From contig NZ_CP078078.1 in NCBI RefSeq assembly GCF_023101205.1, forward strand, positions 1,550,001-1,614,000: 64,000 bases of DNA, read 5' to 3'. Below, piece after piece: positions 44,975 to 52,702 of this stretch. The position numbers and the translations under genes are program-made. Every line of letters begins with the position of its first letter. The first letter of the stretch is position 1. Under the pieces are notes generated by a model. The model saw nothing but the letters and a program-made list of their open reading frames with translations. It made no database searches and had not been told where the DNA came from. This DNA is from Microbacterium aurugineum (lineage in GTDB: Bacteria; Actinomycetota; Actinomycetes; Actinomycetales; Microbacteriaceae).

Positions 44975-45342
44975 TTGCTCATTGGTGCCGGATCGGCGCG
45001 GAGGGGTGCGCATGCGGCGCCGCGGTTGGAGCGTGTTTGCGGGGCTTCTCTGACCTCCAATCCCATCGGTGACAGCAATCACAGATCGACCGAACCAATT
45101 GATTTCGCGCCTTCTCACGCTGGCTCAAGAACGCGAAAGGGCGACACGAGGATCGCGGCGCGGGCGCCGGTACGAAAGAACCTGTGCGTGCCGGAGCGCG
45201 CGTGGGGATCTCTCAACGTATCTCGCGTTCGCATGGCATGTCTGTAGGCAGAAGAGGGGACAGCGCCGCGTGCACGCCGATCGGTAGCGTGAACGTGAAA
45301 CGCCCTCGGCCGCGGGTACCCATCCAACTTTAGGAACTGAAA
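44975..45342 (+). other. intergenic region before the M23 gene
   Basis: About 370 bp without a convincing gene on either strand. It holds the second copy of the 27-bp promoter element (45240-45266), a TAGCGT -10 (45285-45290) and a ~45-nt leader with AGGAACTG before the ATG. The part 44980-45235 shows only weak purine-rich tracts and no clear structure. Confidence 0.6.
45240..45266 (+). repeat. 27-bp promoter element, copy 2
   Basis: 26 of 27 positions match 43321-43347. It again ends exactly 18 bp before the -10 box (TAGCGT, 45285-45290). Confidence 0.75.
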
Positions 45343-46641
45343 ATGAAGAGAACCCAGGCGCTTCGTCGCGCCCGAATCGGAATCATGACGGCTCTCGCGG
45401 TCGTCGTCGGTGCGCTCGTACCCTTTGCGGCACCGCCCGCTGCGCAAGCCGCATACGGCGTGATGATTCAACCGGCAACCGGATACATCGTGTCCCGCGT
45501 CGCCGATGGCTGCGGAGGCGAGCGGCCCAGCCACACTGGCATCGACATCTCGCACAACGGAGGAACGCCGATCGTGGCTGCCTACGGTGGGACGGTCAGC
45601 ACTCGCACGTTTAGCAGCGGGTATGGCAATTATGTGGTGATCTCCCACCCGAGTGGATACACCACGTTGTATGCGCACATGGCGTCCCCCGGCTCAGTGA
45701 ACCCTGGGCAGACGGTGACGAAGGGCCAGCAGATCGGCGTCGTGGGAAGCACCGGAAACTCAACAGGAGCCCACCTTCACTTCGAGATCTATCGCAACGG
45801 TACCAACGTCGCCAACCAGGGGTACACCTGCAAGACGAACGTCACACGAGGCGCCGCGATCCCCATGGACTTTCCGGGTCTCGGAGGCAGCAGTACCGGC
45901 GTCAATGCTGACTACAACGGGGATGGCAAGGCCGACGTGCTCGCAGTGTCGACCACCGGTCAGATGACCGCCTACAACGGCAATGGCAACGGTGGGTGGG
46001 CCACCGACACACTCGGCGGCGGCTGGGGAACGACTCGCGCTCTTATCCACGGTGACTACAACGGGGATAGCAAGGGGGACGCGATCGCTGTGCGGGACGA
46101 CGGCACCCTCTGGTTCTACCGAGGCGTAGGAGGCAACTCGTTCCAGGCCTCTCAGGTTGGGCACGGCTGGGGAACCATGCGGCTAGTGACAGGGGGTGCC
46201 GACTTCAACAGTGACGGACGGGCCGACCTCGTCGCCATCGGCAATGACGCCAACCTCTATCTGTATCCGGGGAACGGCGCGGGCGGGTTCAACGGCGGAG
46301 CTATACAGATCGGAAACGGCTGGGGCAATTTCAGCATGATCCTCGCGGGAGACTTCGGGACTGACGGCAAGGGTGACATCCTCGCACGTGACACCAGCGG
46401 CAAACTTCTCCTCTATCCTGGCAACGGGTCAACGCTCAACAACCCTTACCAGGTCGGTCACGGCTGGAACACCATGACGGCGATCACGGGTGGCGTCGAC
46501 TTCGGTGCGGACGGCTATGCCGACGTCCTCTCGCGTGACGAAGCAGGCGATCTCTGGCTCTACCCAGGGCTCGGTGGATCCGGCTTCGGCACTCGCATCA
46601 AGGTCGGACACGGCTGGAACATCCACCGACTGATCGCCTGA
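45343..46641 (+). CDS. secreted M23 peptidase with five FG-GAP/VCBS repeats
   Basis: A 432-residue exported protein. The Sec signal (basic MKRTQALRRARIG, hydrophobic core, cleavage after AAQAA near residue 38) precedes an M23/LytM endopeptidase domain: GERPSHTGIDISHNGG (first zinc ligands), YTTLYAHMASPGS, and GNSTGAHLHFEIYRNG with the HxH motif. From residue ~188 there are five repeats with calcium-type loops DYNGDGKADVLAV, DYNGDSKGDAIAV, DFNSDGRADLVAI, DFGTDGKGDILAR and DFGADGYADVLSR, each followed by a GHGW-type motif, forming a propeller probably used for surface binding. It should cut peptide cross-links outside the cell. It shares a promoter element with the 43379 operon. Confidence 0.9.
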   Translation: MKRTQALRRARIGIMTALAVVVGALVPFAAPPAAQAAYGVMIQPATGYIVSRVADGCGGERPSHTGIDISHNGGTPIVAAYGGTVSTRTFSSGYGNYVVISHPSGYTTLYAHMASPGSVNPGQTVTKGQQIGVVGSTGNSTGAHLHFEIYRNGTNVANQGYTCKTNVTRGAAIPMDFPGLGGSSTGVNADYNGDGKADVLAVSTTGQMTAYNGNGNGGWATDTLGGGWGTTRALIHGDYNGDSKGDAIAVRDDGTLWFYRGVGGNSFQASQVGHGWGTMRLVTGGADFNSDGRADLVAIGNDANLYLYPGNGAGGFNGGAIQIGNGWGNFSMILAGDFGTDGKGDILARDTSGKLLLYPGNGSTLNNPYQVGHGWNTMTAITGGVDFGADGYADVLSRDEAGDLWLYPGLGGSGFGTRIKVGHGWNIHRLIA

Positions 46642-46656
46642 CCTAGGCGTGACGAA

Positions 46657-46692
46657 AGACCCCCACCCGGGCGAAAGCCTAGGTGGGGGTCT
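46657..46692. terminator. bidirectional terminator
   Basis: AGACCCCCACC (46657-46667) pairs with GGTGGGGGTCT (46682-46692) between the M23 gene and the convergent DyP gene; the loop holds CCTAGG. Confidence 0.85.
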
Positions 46693-46774
46693 CTCTCGCG
46701 AGTCGATCGCAGGCTGCACACCCGCGTGGGTCGACCCTCCTACGTGCGCCATGCGCTCACTCCAGAACGTCGCC

Positions 46775-48001
46775 TCATGTCAGGAGCGTCTCACCGATGA
46801 ACCCGCCCTCCGCGCAACCCGGCGGGATCGCGAAGACGGCCGAGCCGATCGGGACCGTCCACTCGTTGAGCAGGTCGAGTTCGTCGAGCCTCCGCTGCAT
46901 CGGGACGAACTGCGCGTCGACGTCGGCCTGGAAAGAGACGAAGAGCAGGCCCGACTCCGAGACGGAAGCGCCCGAAGGGCGTTCGTCGTAGTTGTACCCG
47001 CGCCGGAAGATCCGTTCGGCACCGTCGCCGCGGGCACGGCGGATGTGAGCGAACTGCGGGATGACGGGGAAGCCGAGGGATGTCTTCGCCTCGAAGTCCG
47101 GTTCATCGAACTCCTCGGCGCCGGTCAGCGGCGCTCCATTGGCGAGTGTCCTCCCCACCGATGCATCCCGTCCGCTGCGATCCAGCCGGTCCCACTTGTC
47201 GAGGTCCATGTGGATGCGTCGGAGCACCATGCCCGTCCCGCCGGCGAGCCAGCCGTCCGCACTCCACACGACCTCATCGAAGTCCGCCGTGCCGGGTTCC
47301 GGGTTGGTCGTGCCGTCCACCTGGCCGAAGAGGTTCCGCATCGTCGTGCCGGGGCGCTCCGTTCCGTACGCGCGGCGGAAACCCTGCTGCGTCCACCGGA
47401 CGTCGGCGAAGCCCCGGGCGTCCTTCAACAGCATCCGGGTCGCGTGGGCCACGGTCAGCGGGTCATCGGCGGCGATCTGCAGGAGGAGGTCGCCGTCGGA
47501 GAATTCCGCTTGCAACCGGTCCACCCCGAAAGCAGGCAAGGTGGCGAGCCACGATGGACCCACGCCGCCTGCACGCGCGACGAAGTTCGGGCCGAAGCCG
47601 AATGTCACGGTCAGCCTCGCCGGAGCGAGCGCGAGCTCCGGCTCGGAGTCGGCGAGCGCGGCGCGGCCCTGCGTCAGGCGTGCGGCGTCATCGGTCAGGA
47701 GTCCCATCAGCCGGGCGAGCCCGTCGCGATCGACGTCGTCATGCAGGTCGAGGGCGACGAAGAGCCCGTGCGCCTGCGCAGCCGTGTCTATGCCCGCTTG
47801 ATGGTCGCCGAAGAACGGTACGGTCTGCTCACCGTTCATCGGGGTGGAGGCGGGTGCCTGATCAGCATCCGCGCGGTTCAGGGCGAGATCCACTCCGACG
47901 GCAGCGACCGCGCCGACACCGGCGACAGCTCCTCCGAGAAGGAACTGTCGCCGGGTCGACCCGGAGCGTCGGGAGCGGGCGCCCTCAGAGGGCGCCGACA
48001 T
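46775..48001 (-). CDS. efeB: Dyp-type (EfeB-like) heme peroxidase, Tat-exported
   Basis: A 408-residue dye-decolorizing peroxidase. A Tat signal (STRRQFLLGGAVAGVGAVAA, residues ~15-35) leads into the ferredoxin-like fold, with the catalytic aspartate in FGQVDGTTNPEPG (GxxDG motif, near residue 233), the proximal heme histidine in IPQFAHIRRARGD, and LLFVSFQADVDAQFVPMQRR. EfeB normally works with the EfeUO iron importer; neither partner gene is adjacent. Instead its ATG overlaps the stop of a PCuAC copper-chaperone gene (ATGA), so it is the last gene of a copper-type operon. Confidence 0.9.
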   Translation of the reverse strand: MSAPSEGARSRRSGSTRRQFLLGGAVAGVGAVAAVGVDLALNRADADQAPASTPMNGEQTVPFFGDHQAGIDTAAQAHGLFVALDLHDDVDRDGLARLMGLLTDDAARLTQGRAALADSEPELALAPARLTVTFGFGPNFVARAGGVGPSWLATLPAFGVDRLQAEFSDGDLLLQIAADDPLTVAHATRMLLKDARGFADVRWTQQGFRRAYGTERPGTTMRNLFGQVDGTTNPEPGTADFDEVVWSADGWLAGGTGMVLRRIHMDLDKWDRLDRSGRDASVGRTLANGAPLTGAEEFDEPDFEAKTSLGFPVIPQFAHIRRARGDGAERIFRRGYNYDERPSGASVSESGLLFVSFQADVDAQFVPMQRRLDELDLLNEWTVPIGSAVFAIPPGCAEGGFIGETLLT

Positions 48002-48534
48002 CAGTGATCCATACCCTCGTGCTCTTCGCCATCCTCATAGTTCTCGTTCGCGCCGGAGTAGTCCTTCACCGGGGCCGTGAACTCGTAGGTGGAGTCGTCC
48101 GAGAACGTCACGGTGAAGGTGACGTCGTTGCCGGCGGTGAGCGGGGCGCTCAGATCCATCAGCATGATGTGGTTCGCTCCCGGCTCCAGCGCGAGCGTCC
48201 CTCCGGCGGGGATGACGAATCCGCCGGCCTTCTCGCGCATGACCATCTCGCCTGCCTCGTTCTCGACGGTCTCGTGCAGCTCGATCATCGGCGACGCCTC
48301 GGACGTCACCGACACGACGGTCACGTCTTCGTCTCCGCTGTTGACGAGGGTTCCGAAGCCGGCGGACATTCCCTCTTCAGCCGACTTCACCCACGCATCC
48401 TCGATGGTGATGGTGTCACCGGCGGGACGCGTCGTGGGCTCACTCGTGGGGCTCTCAGGAGCGCACCCGGTGAGCGCGAGCAGGGAGACCGCGATCACAG
48501 CGGCGAGTCGGGGGAGGTTCTTGGTGGTGTTCAC
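48001..48534 (-). CDS. PCu(A)C-family copper chaperone lipoprotein
   Basis: A 177-residue exported protein with lipobox LLALTGCAP near residue 22. The PCuAC domain has the copper set: MIELHETV (His), MVMREKAGG (Met) and ANHIMLM (His and Met). The C-terminal tail is histidine- and acid-rich (GEEHEGMDH). Family members carry Cu(I) to cytochrome oxidase or other acceptors. GTG 48534 was preferred over GTG 48549, since GAAAGG lies 7 nt upstream of it and the protein then begins as a typical signal. It sits between copC and DyP genes. Confidence 0.88.
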   Translation of the reverse strand: MNTTKNLPRLAAVIAVSLLALTGCAPESPTSEPTTRPAGDTITIEDAWVKSAEEGMSAGFGTLVNSGDEDVTVVSVTSEASPMIELHETVENEAGEMVMREKAGGFVIPAGGTLALEPGANHIMLMDLSAPLTAGNDVTFTVTFSDDSTYEFTAPVKDYSGANENYEDGEEHEGMDH

Positions 48535-48545
48535 AATGGTGCCTT

Positions 48546-49133
48546 TCACAGGTCATCTGCTGTCGTCCGGGGACGACGAAGGAATCGAATGAGCACGAGG
48601 AGGAGGACGGCCACAGCCGCTCCCCCTGCGCCGATGAGCAGCACCCGGAGGGTGGTGCTCGAACCTGTTGCGTTCTGATCCGGTTGTTCTTCGCCTGCGG
48701 AGGATGTCGTCGCCGTGTCACCGGATGTCGGGACCTGCATCGGTTCGGCATCGCCGACCGTGAAGGGGATGACCCCGGCGATCGGGTGACCGTCTTCTGA
48801 CACCACCTGCCATCGCACCTGGTAGCCGGCAACGGGCATCCCCGCTTCGAGTCTGGCGGTGACCGTGCGCCCGGCGACCGTGACGTCGCCGGAGACCCAG
48901 TCCTTCCCCGAGGCGTCGACGACCATGACGACAGCCCCGGTCAGCGACTCATCGAGGACCAGGAGCTCACCGGAGAACGACATCGTGATGTCTTCCGGCG
49001 CGGCCGCCAACTGCTCGTCAGCGGCCGGGGAACTGGATACCAGCTGGTCGTGGGCGGACGCGGGCGTGGCGATCGCGAGGGTCGCGATCGTCGCCAACGC
49101 CAACCCGGCCGCAATCCTGCGGACAGGGGACAT
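48546..49133 (-). CDS. copC: CopC-domain copper-binding membrane protein
   Basis: A 195-residue protein. The signal peptide (GLALATIATLAIATPASA) ends right before the histidine of AHDQLVSSSPA, the usual N-terminal copper ligand of CopC; a second histidine is in SEDGHPIAGVIPF. The beta-barrel is followed by an S/T-rich spacer and a C-terminal transmembrane helix (VLLIGAGGAAVAVLLLVLI), then RRPR. ATG 49133 with GAGAGG upstream was taken; 49148 would add five residues. It is the first of three overlapping or closely spaced copper genes. Confidence 0.9.
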   Translation of the reverse strand: MSPVRRIAAGLALATIATLAIATPASAHDQLVSSSPAADEQLAAAPEDITMSFSGELLVLDESLTGAVVMVVDASGKDWVSGDVTVAGRTVTARLEAGMPVAGYQVRWQVVSEDGHPIAGVIPFTVGDAEPMQVPTSGDTATTSSAGEEQPDQNATGSSTTLRVLLIGAGGAAVAVLLLVLIRFLRRPRTTADDL

Positions 49134-49250
49134 GGGATGACCTCTCATCAGACGCCGCGTGTGCGGCGTTCATGCATGCGTTCAGAACCCGCGCGCGACG
49201 ATCGCGCACGGTGTGACGCGCCTCTGGACCGTGAGGGTCCAGGGCACGGA

Positions 49251-49856
49251 TCAGATCGCAGCGGAGAGAGGAGGAGCGCGGCCCCGAAGGGTCGCCAGAA
49301 GGATGAGGCCGCGGCTGCAGGCGAGGTCGAAGACGCCGCGCAGACGGCGGGGCAGACGGAGCGCCGGGAGGAGCAGGACGTGATCGACACGGCGGCGCAG
49401 CCATCGACTCAGCTGCCGGGCGAGGTCTCGCACGGCGAGGACCAGACGCTCGCCCCGGTACAGCGCGGCCACCGTCAGCAGTGCCGCGACCGTGTGGCCG
49501 AGCCACATCGAGGTGTCAGCGGCGACCGCCTCCGGGATGCCGGGCCCCGCGGGGATCACGAGCGGTCCACCGTGCACGTGCGGCGTCGAGACTCCGGAGG
49601 GTGTGACGGTGCCGAGCACGAACAGCGCATGGAACAGGAACTGACTCACTGCGACGGACACTCCGAGGCGGATGAGTGACAGAGAGCGCCCGGCGAGGAG
49701 GACGCAGACCATGAACGAGAAGATCCACGGGACGAGGATGCCGAGCGCGCCGGGCACCTCCCCGCCGCCGGTCACGTGGCCGGCGAGTGCGACGAAGATC
49801 GCGAGTGACGACGCAGCGAAGCCGCGGATGACGGCTGGCTTCCTGGATTCGGTCAC
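49251..49856 (-). CDS. hypothetical membrane protein beside copC
   Basis: A 201-residue protein with about four to five membrane helices (FAASSLAIFVALAGHVTG, ALGILVPWIFSFMVCVLLAG, LGVSVAVSQFLFHALFVLGT, MWLGHTVAALLTVAALY) and a basic C-terminal tail (R-rich, cytoplasmic). Several histidines (GHVT, FLFHALF, PHVHGG, WLGHT) lie at helix ends and could bind a metal. Membrane proteins of this kind accompany copC in related actinobacteria. It ends about 118 bp before the copC start; no known family is assigned with confidence. Confidence 0.7.
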   Translation of the reverse strand: MTESRKPAVIRGFAASSLAIFVALAGHVTGGGEVPGALGILVPWIFSFMVCVLLAGRSLSLIRLGVSVAVSQFLFHALFVLGTVTPSGVSTPHVHGGPLVIPAGPGIPEAVAADTSMWLGHTVAALLTVAALYRGERLVLAVRDLARQLSRWLRRRVDHVLLLPALRLPRRLRGVFDLACSRGLILLATLRGRAPPLSAAI

Positions 49857-49898
49857 GCTTCCAGTCTGGCACGGACGGCGCGAACCACCGTCGCACGC

Positions 49899-51275
49899 CT
49901 ACCGATCGCGGACGCCGTCGTTCCCCTCGCGCCGTGTCTTCGGGGCCCGCTTGACGGCGTCGTACGCTGCGAGCGCAGCCTTCCGTGTCTCCGCGAGGTC
50001 GACGATAGGCTCGGTCGGCGCCTTCGATGCCCAACGCGAGATGTAGACGCCCTGCGGGTCGAACTTTTTCGCCTGGAGCTCGGGGTTGAACACGCGGAAG
50101 TACGGTGCGGCATCCGCTCCGGAACCCGCTACCCACTGCCAGTTGAAGGGGTTGCTGGCTTCGTCGGCGTCGACGAGCGTGTCCCAGAACCACTCCTCGC
50201 CGAGTCGCCAATCGACGAGCAGATTCTTGATGAGGAACGACGCCGTCACCATCCGCACCCGATTGTGCATGTAGCCGGTATGCCAAAGCTCGCGCATCCC
50301 GGCATCCACGAGCGGCACACCCGTCTCCCCGTGGTGCCAGGCATCCAGCTGCGACGGGTCGAGCGGCGGCCAAGGGAAGGCGTCGAACTCCGGCCGCAGG
50401 TTCTTCGCCGCCAGATCCGGGAAGTGGTACAGCGTGTGCCAGGCGAACTCGCGCCAGCCGAGCTCCGAGAGGAAGCCACCGGCGCCATCGACGCCGACCG
50501 CCTCATGCCAGACCGTGAACGGACTGATCTCCCCCCAGCGCAGGTGCGGCGACAGCAGCGAGGTGGCGCCCGCAGACGGCTCGTCACGGGCGCTGTCGTA
50601 GCCGGGAAGGTCGTTCTCGAGGAACTCCTTCACACGGCGCCGCGCGGCCGGCTCACCCGGCTCCCACGTCTCGCGGAGTCCCGCTGCCCAGTCCGGTGTC
50701 GTGGGGAGAAGCGCCCAGTCGTCGAGGGCGTCGGATGCCGGCGGACGCGGTGCTCCCGGGATCTCCCGGGGCTCGGGGAGGGGAGCGCGAGGCGCAGGGA
50801 GGGCGAGGCACGCGCGCCAGAACGGCGTGAAGACCGAGTAGTGGGTGCCGCTGCCGGTCGTGACCGTCCACGGTTCGTGGAGGAGCGACGCGGCGAAAGA
50901 CGCGACCGTGACGCCCTCCGCGCGGAGGGCCGACTTGATGCCCGCGTCGACGGCGCGTTCCGGGCCGCCGTAACGACGGTTCCAGAACACGGCCCCGGCT
51001 CCGGCATCCGTCACGAGCTCTCTCAAGACGCCGGCTGCAGCGCCCCGCTTCAAGACGAGCGTCGCCCCCTTGTCATGCAGGCGTTCCGCGAGGGAGGCGA
51101 GCGAGTGGTGCAGCCACCACCGGGCTGCGCCGCCGAGCGGACGGAGCCCCTCGGATTCCTCATCGAGCACGAACAGCGCGATGATCGGCTCGCCGTGCTC
51201 GATCGCCGCACGGAGTGCAGGATTGTCTGCCAGGCGAAGGTCGTCACGGAACCAGACGATCGAAGGAGAGGACAT
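49899..51275 (-). CDS. phrB: deoxyribodipyrimidine photo-lyase
   Basis: A 458-residue FAD-dependent photolyase that repairs cyclobutane dimers by blue light. The N-terminal photolyase domain starts SIVWFRDDLRLADNPALRAA; FAD-domain motifs include SLLSPHLRWGEISPFTVW, ELGWREFAWHTLYHFP, and the C-terminal signature VDAGMRELWHTGYMHNRVRM with SFLIKNLLVDWRLGEEWFWD. Length is normal for class I CPD photolyases. ATG 51275 gives MSSPSIVWFRDD; a longer upstream frame is not coding. Confidence 0.94.
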   Translation of the reverse strand: MSSPSIVWFRDDLRLADNPALRAAIEHGEPIIALFVLDEESEGLRPLGGAARWWLHHSLASLAERLHDKGATLVLKRGAAAGVLRELVTDAGAGAVFWNRRYGGPERAVDAGIKSALRAEGVTVASFAASLLHEPWTVTTGSGTHYSVFTPFWRACLALPAPRAPLPEPREIPGAPRPPASDALDDWALLPTTPDWAAGLRETWEPGEPAARRRVKEFLENDLPGYDSARDEPSAGATSLLSPHLRWGEISPFTVWHEAVGVDGAGGFLSELGWREFAWHTLYHFPDLAAKNLRPEFDAFPWPPLDPSQLDAWHHGETGVPLVDAGMRELWHTGYMHNRVRMVTASFLIKNLLVDWRLGEEWFWDTLVDADEASNPFNWQWVAGSGADAAPYFRVFNPELQAKKFDPQGVYISRWASKAPTEPIVDLAETRKAALAAYDAVKRAPKTRREGNDGVRDR

Positions 51276-51328
51276 CGCCCCATTGTCCCTGACCCCGAGG
51301 ACGATGGGCGCTGTCCGCGGAGGCGGGT

Positions 51329-51724
51329 TCAGCGGCCGCGCGGGGGACGCTCGTCCGTCGCCCAGAGCGCCCACAGCACGAGCAGCGGCTGCAGGAAGAG
51401 GCGCCCGAGTCGTCGGGCATCCGTATCGAGTCCCGGGGTGGATCGTCCGGTCCGCCACTGATGGACGTTCCCGGGGAAGACGGCGACGAAGAACGCGGCG
51501 GTCGCCCAGCCGATCCGGCGACGTTCGCGGGGGAGCGCGATGAGGCCGGCGGACAGGGCGATCTCGGCGGCACCGGAAGCGAGGACGATGTCGTTCTTGT
51601 CGAGCTTCGTCACCTGCACCGCCCAGTCGGGCACGACGATACGGAAGCCGCGGGTCGAAGTGAAGTGCATGATGCCGATCGCGCCCAGCGCGATCGCAAG
51701 GATCCATCGGGCGACTGCTCTCAT
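51329..51724 (-). CDS. DoxX-family membrane protein
   Basis: A 131-residue protein with four predicted helices (ARWILAIALGAIGIMHF, IVLASGAAEIALSAGLIAL, IGWATAAFFVAVFPGNVHQW, LFLQPLLVLWALWA) in the DoxX/DoxD pattern. Members are associated with redox stress or thiosulfate oxidation in some systems; function here is unknown. It lies upstream of phrB on the same strand with a 53-bp gap, so co-transcription is possible. Confidence 0.85.
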   Translation of the reverse strand: MRAVARWILAIALGAIGIMHFTSTRGFRIVVPDWAVQVTKLDKNDIVLASGAAEIALSAGLIALPRERRRIGWATAAFFVAVFPGNVHQWRTGRSTPGLDTDARRLGRLFLQPLLVLWALWATDERPPRGR

Positions 51725-51831
51725 GCCCTCACGCTACGTGATGGTCCGGCGATCCGCGCCCTGTGAACTCATACCGAGGGGGCATACGAGGTCCGTACCC
51801 CGGTGGGTGGCGGACTCCGCCGGACGCTTCG

Positions 51832-51837
51832 TACGCT
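51832..51837 (+). promoter_or_regulatory. -10 box of a leaderless promoter (DUF2807 gene)
   Basis: TACGCT lies 6 nt before the ATG at 51844. Confidence 0.5.
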
Positions 51838-51843
51838 GAGACC

Positions 51844-52614
51844 ATGCGCTCACGTCTCGTCGGTTCTTCCGTCCTCCTCCTCGCCCTCTCCGCATCGGCG
51901 CTGACGGGGTGCGCGTCGTTCGACGCGGGACCGGTCGTCTCGCAGGAGCGTGCGGTGCCGGATGTCGCCGCGGTCGAGCTCGACACCTCCGGCGATCTGA
52001 CCGTGACTCTCGGCGCGACGCCCGCACTCACCGTGACGGCGGGCGAGCGGGTCATCGAGCACCTGACCGCCCACGTCGAAGGCGGCGTCCTGCGGCTCGG
52101 GATGAACGGCGAGCCGGTGCTCCGGAACGGCGAGATCCGCTACGAGCTGACCGTGTCGTCTCTCGAATCGCTCGTGGTGCAGGGGTCAGGCGATGCCCGC
52201 ATCGACCTGTCCGGTGCGATCGCCCCGACGGTGACCGTGCGCGGCTCGGGCGACGTGGAGGCCACGGGGATCGATGCTGCGACGGCTGTGCTCCGGGTCG
52301 ACGGCGCCGGCGAGATCGTCGCCCATGACACCGTCGTCGAGGACCTGACCGTGCGCATCGACGGCTCCGGCACGGTGGCGATCGACGGCGCGGCGCGCTC
52401 CCAGGACGTCTCGATCCGCGGTTCCGGCGAACACACGGCCGAGGATCTGCGCAGTGAGGACGCTTTCGTCTCGATCCGCGGTTCAGGGAGCGCAGATGTG
52501 ACCGTGGACGGAAACCTCGCGGTCGTCATCGACGGCAGCGGCGACGTCTCCTATGGCGGTGAAGCCCGTGTCACCCAGGAGATCGCAGGATCGGGAGATG
52601 TCCGGCGCCGATGA
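51844..52614 (+). CDS. DUF2807 (auto-transporter adhesin head GIN-type) lipoprotein
   Basis: A 256-residue lipoprotein (lipobox ASALTGCAS, cysteine near residue 22). The rest is a beta-helix of repeated strands with SGD/GSG turns (VQGSGDARIDLSG, VRGSGDVEATGID, IDGSGTVAIDGAA, IRGSGEHTAEDL, IRGSGSADVTVDG), characteristic of DUF2807. Surface proteins of this kind are widespread, without a known function. It stands alone between the divergent DoxX gene and thrS. Confidence 0.88.
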   Translation: MRSRLVGSSVLLLALSASALTGCASFDAGPVVSQERAVPDVAAVELDTSGDLTVTLGATPALTVTAGERVIEHLTAHVEGGVLRLGMNGEPVLRNGEIRYELTVSSLESLVVQGSGDARIDLSGAIAPTVTVRGSGDVEATGIDAATAVLRVDGAGEIVAHDTVVEDLTVRIDGSGTVAIDGAARSQDVSIRGSGEHTAEDLRSEDAFVSIRGSGSADVTVDGNLAVVIDGSGDVSYGGEARVTQEIAGSGDVRRR

Positions 52615-52702
52615 CGAAGAGCGGGTGCGACGCCGTCGCGTAGCGGTCCGGAGCGCCCGACCGTACCGGTAACCTGGGTACCGACCCAGATGGAGAGTTT
52701 CT

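Noticed and set aside
43155..46700. att repeat of tRNA-Val 3' end at the far side of the hydrolase region
   Set aside because: Searched by eye for the tRNA 3' sequence near 46.6-46.8 kb and found none, so island boundaries are not claimed.
48001..48534. Extra start GTG at 48549 for the PCuAC gene
   Set aside because: No RBS at a proper distance, while GTG 48534 has GAAAGG at 7 nt and gives a standard lipoprotein signal.
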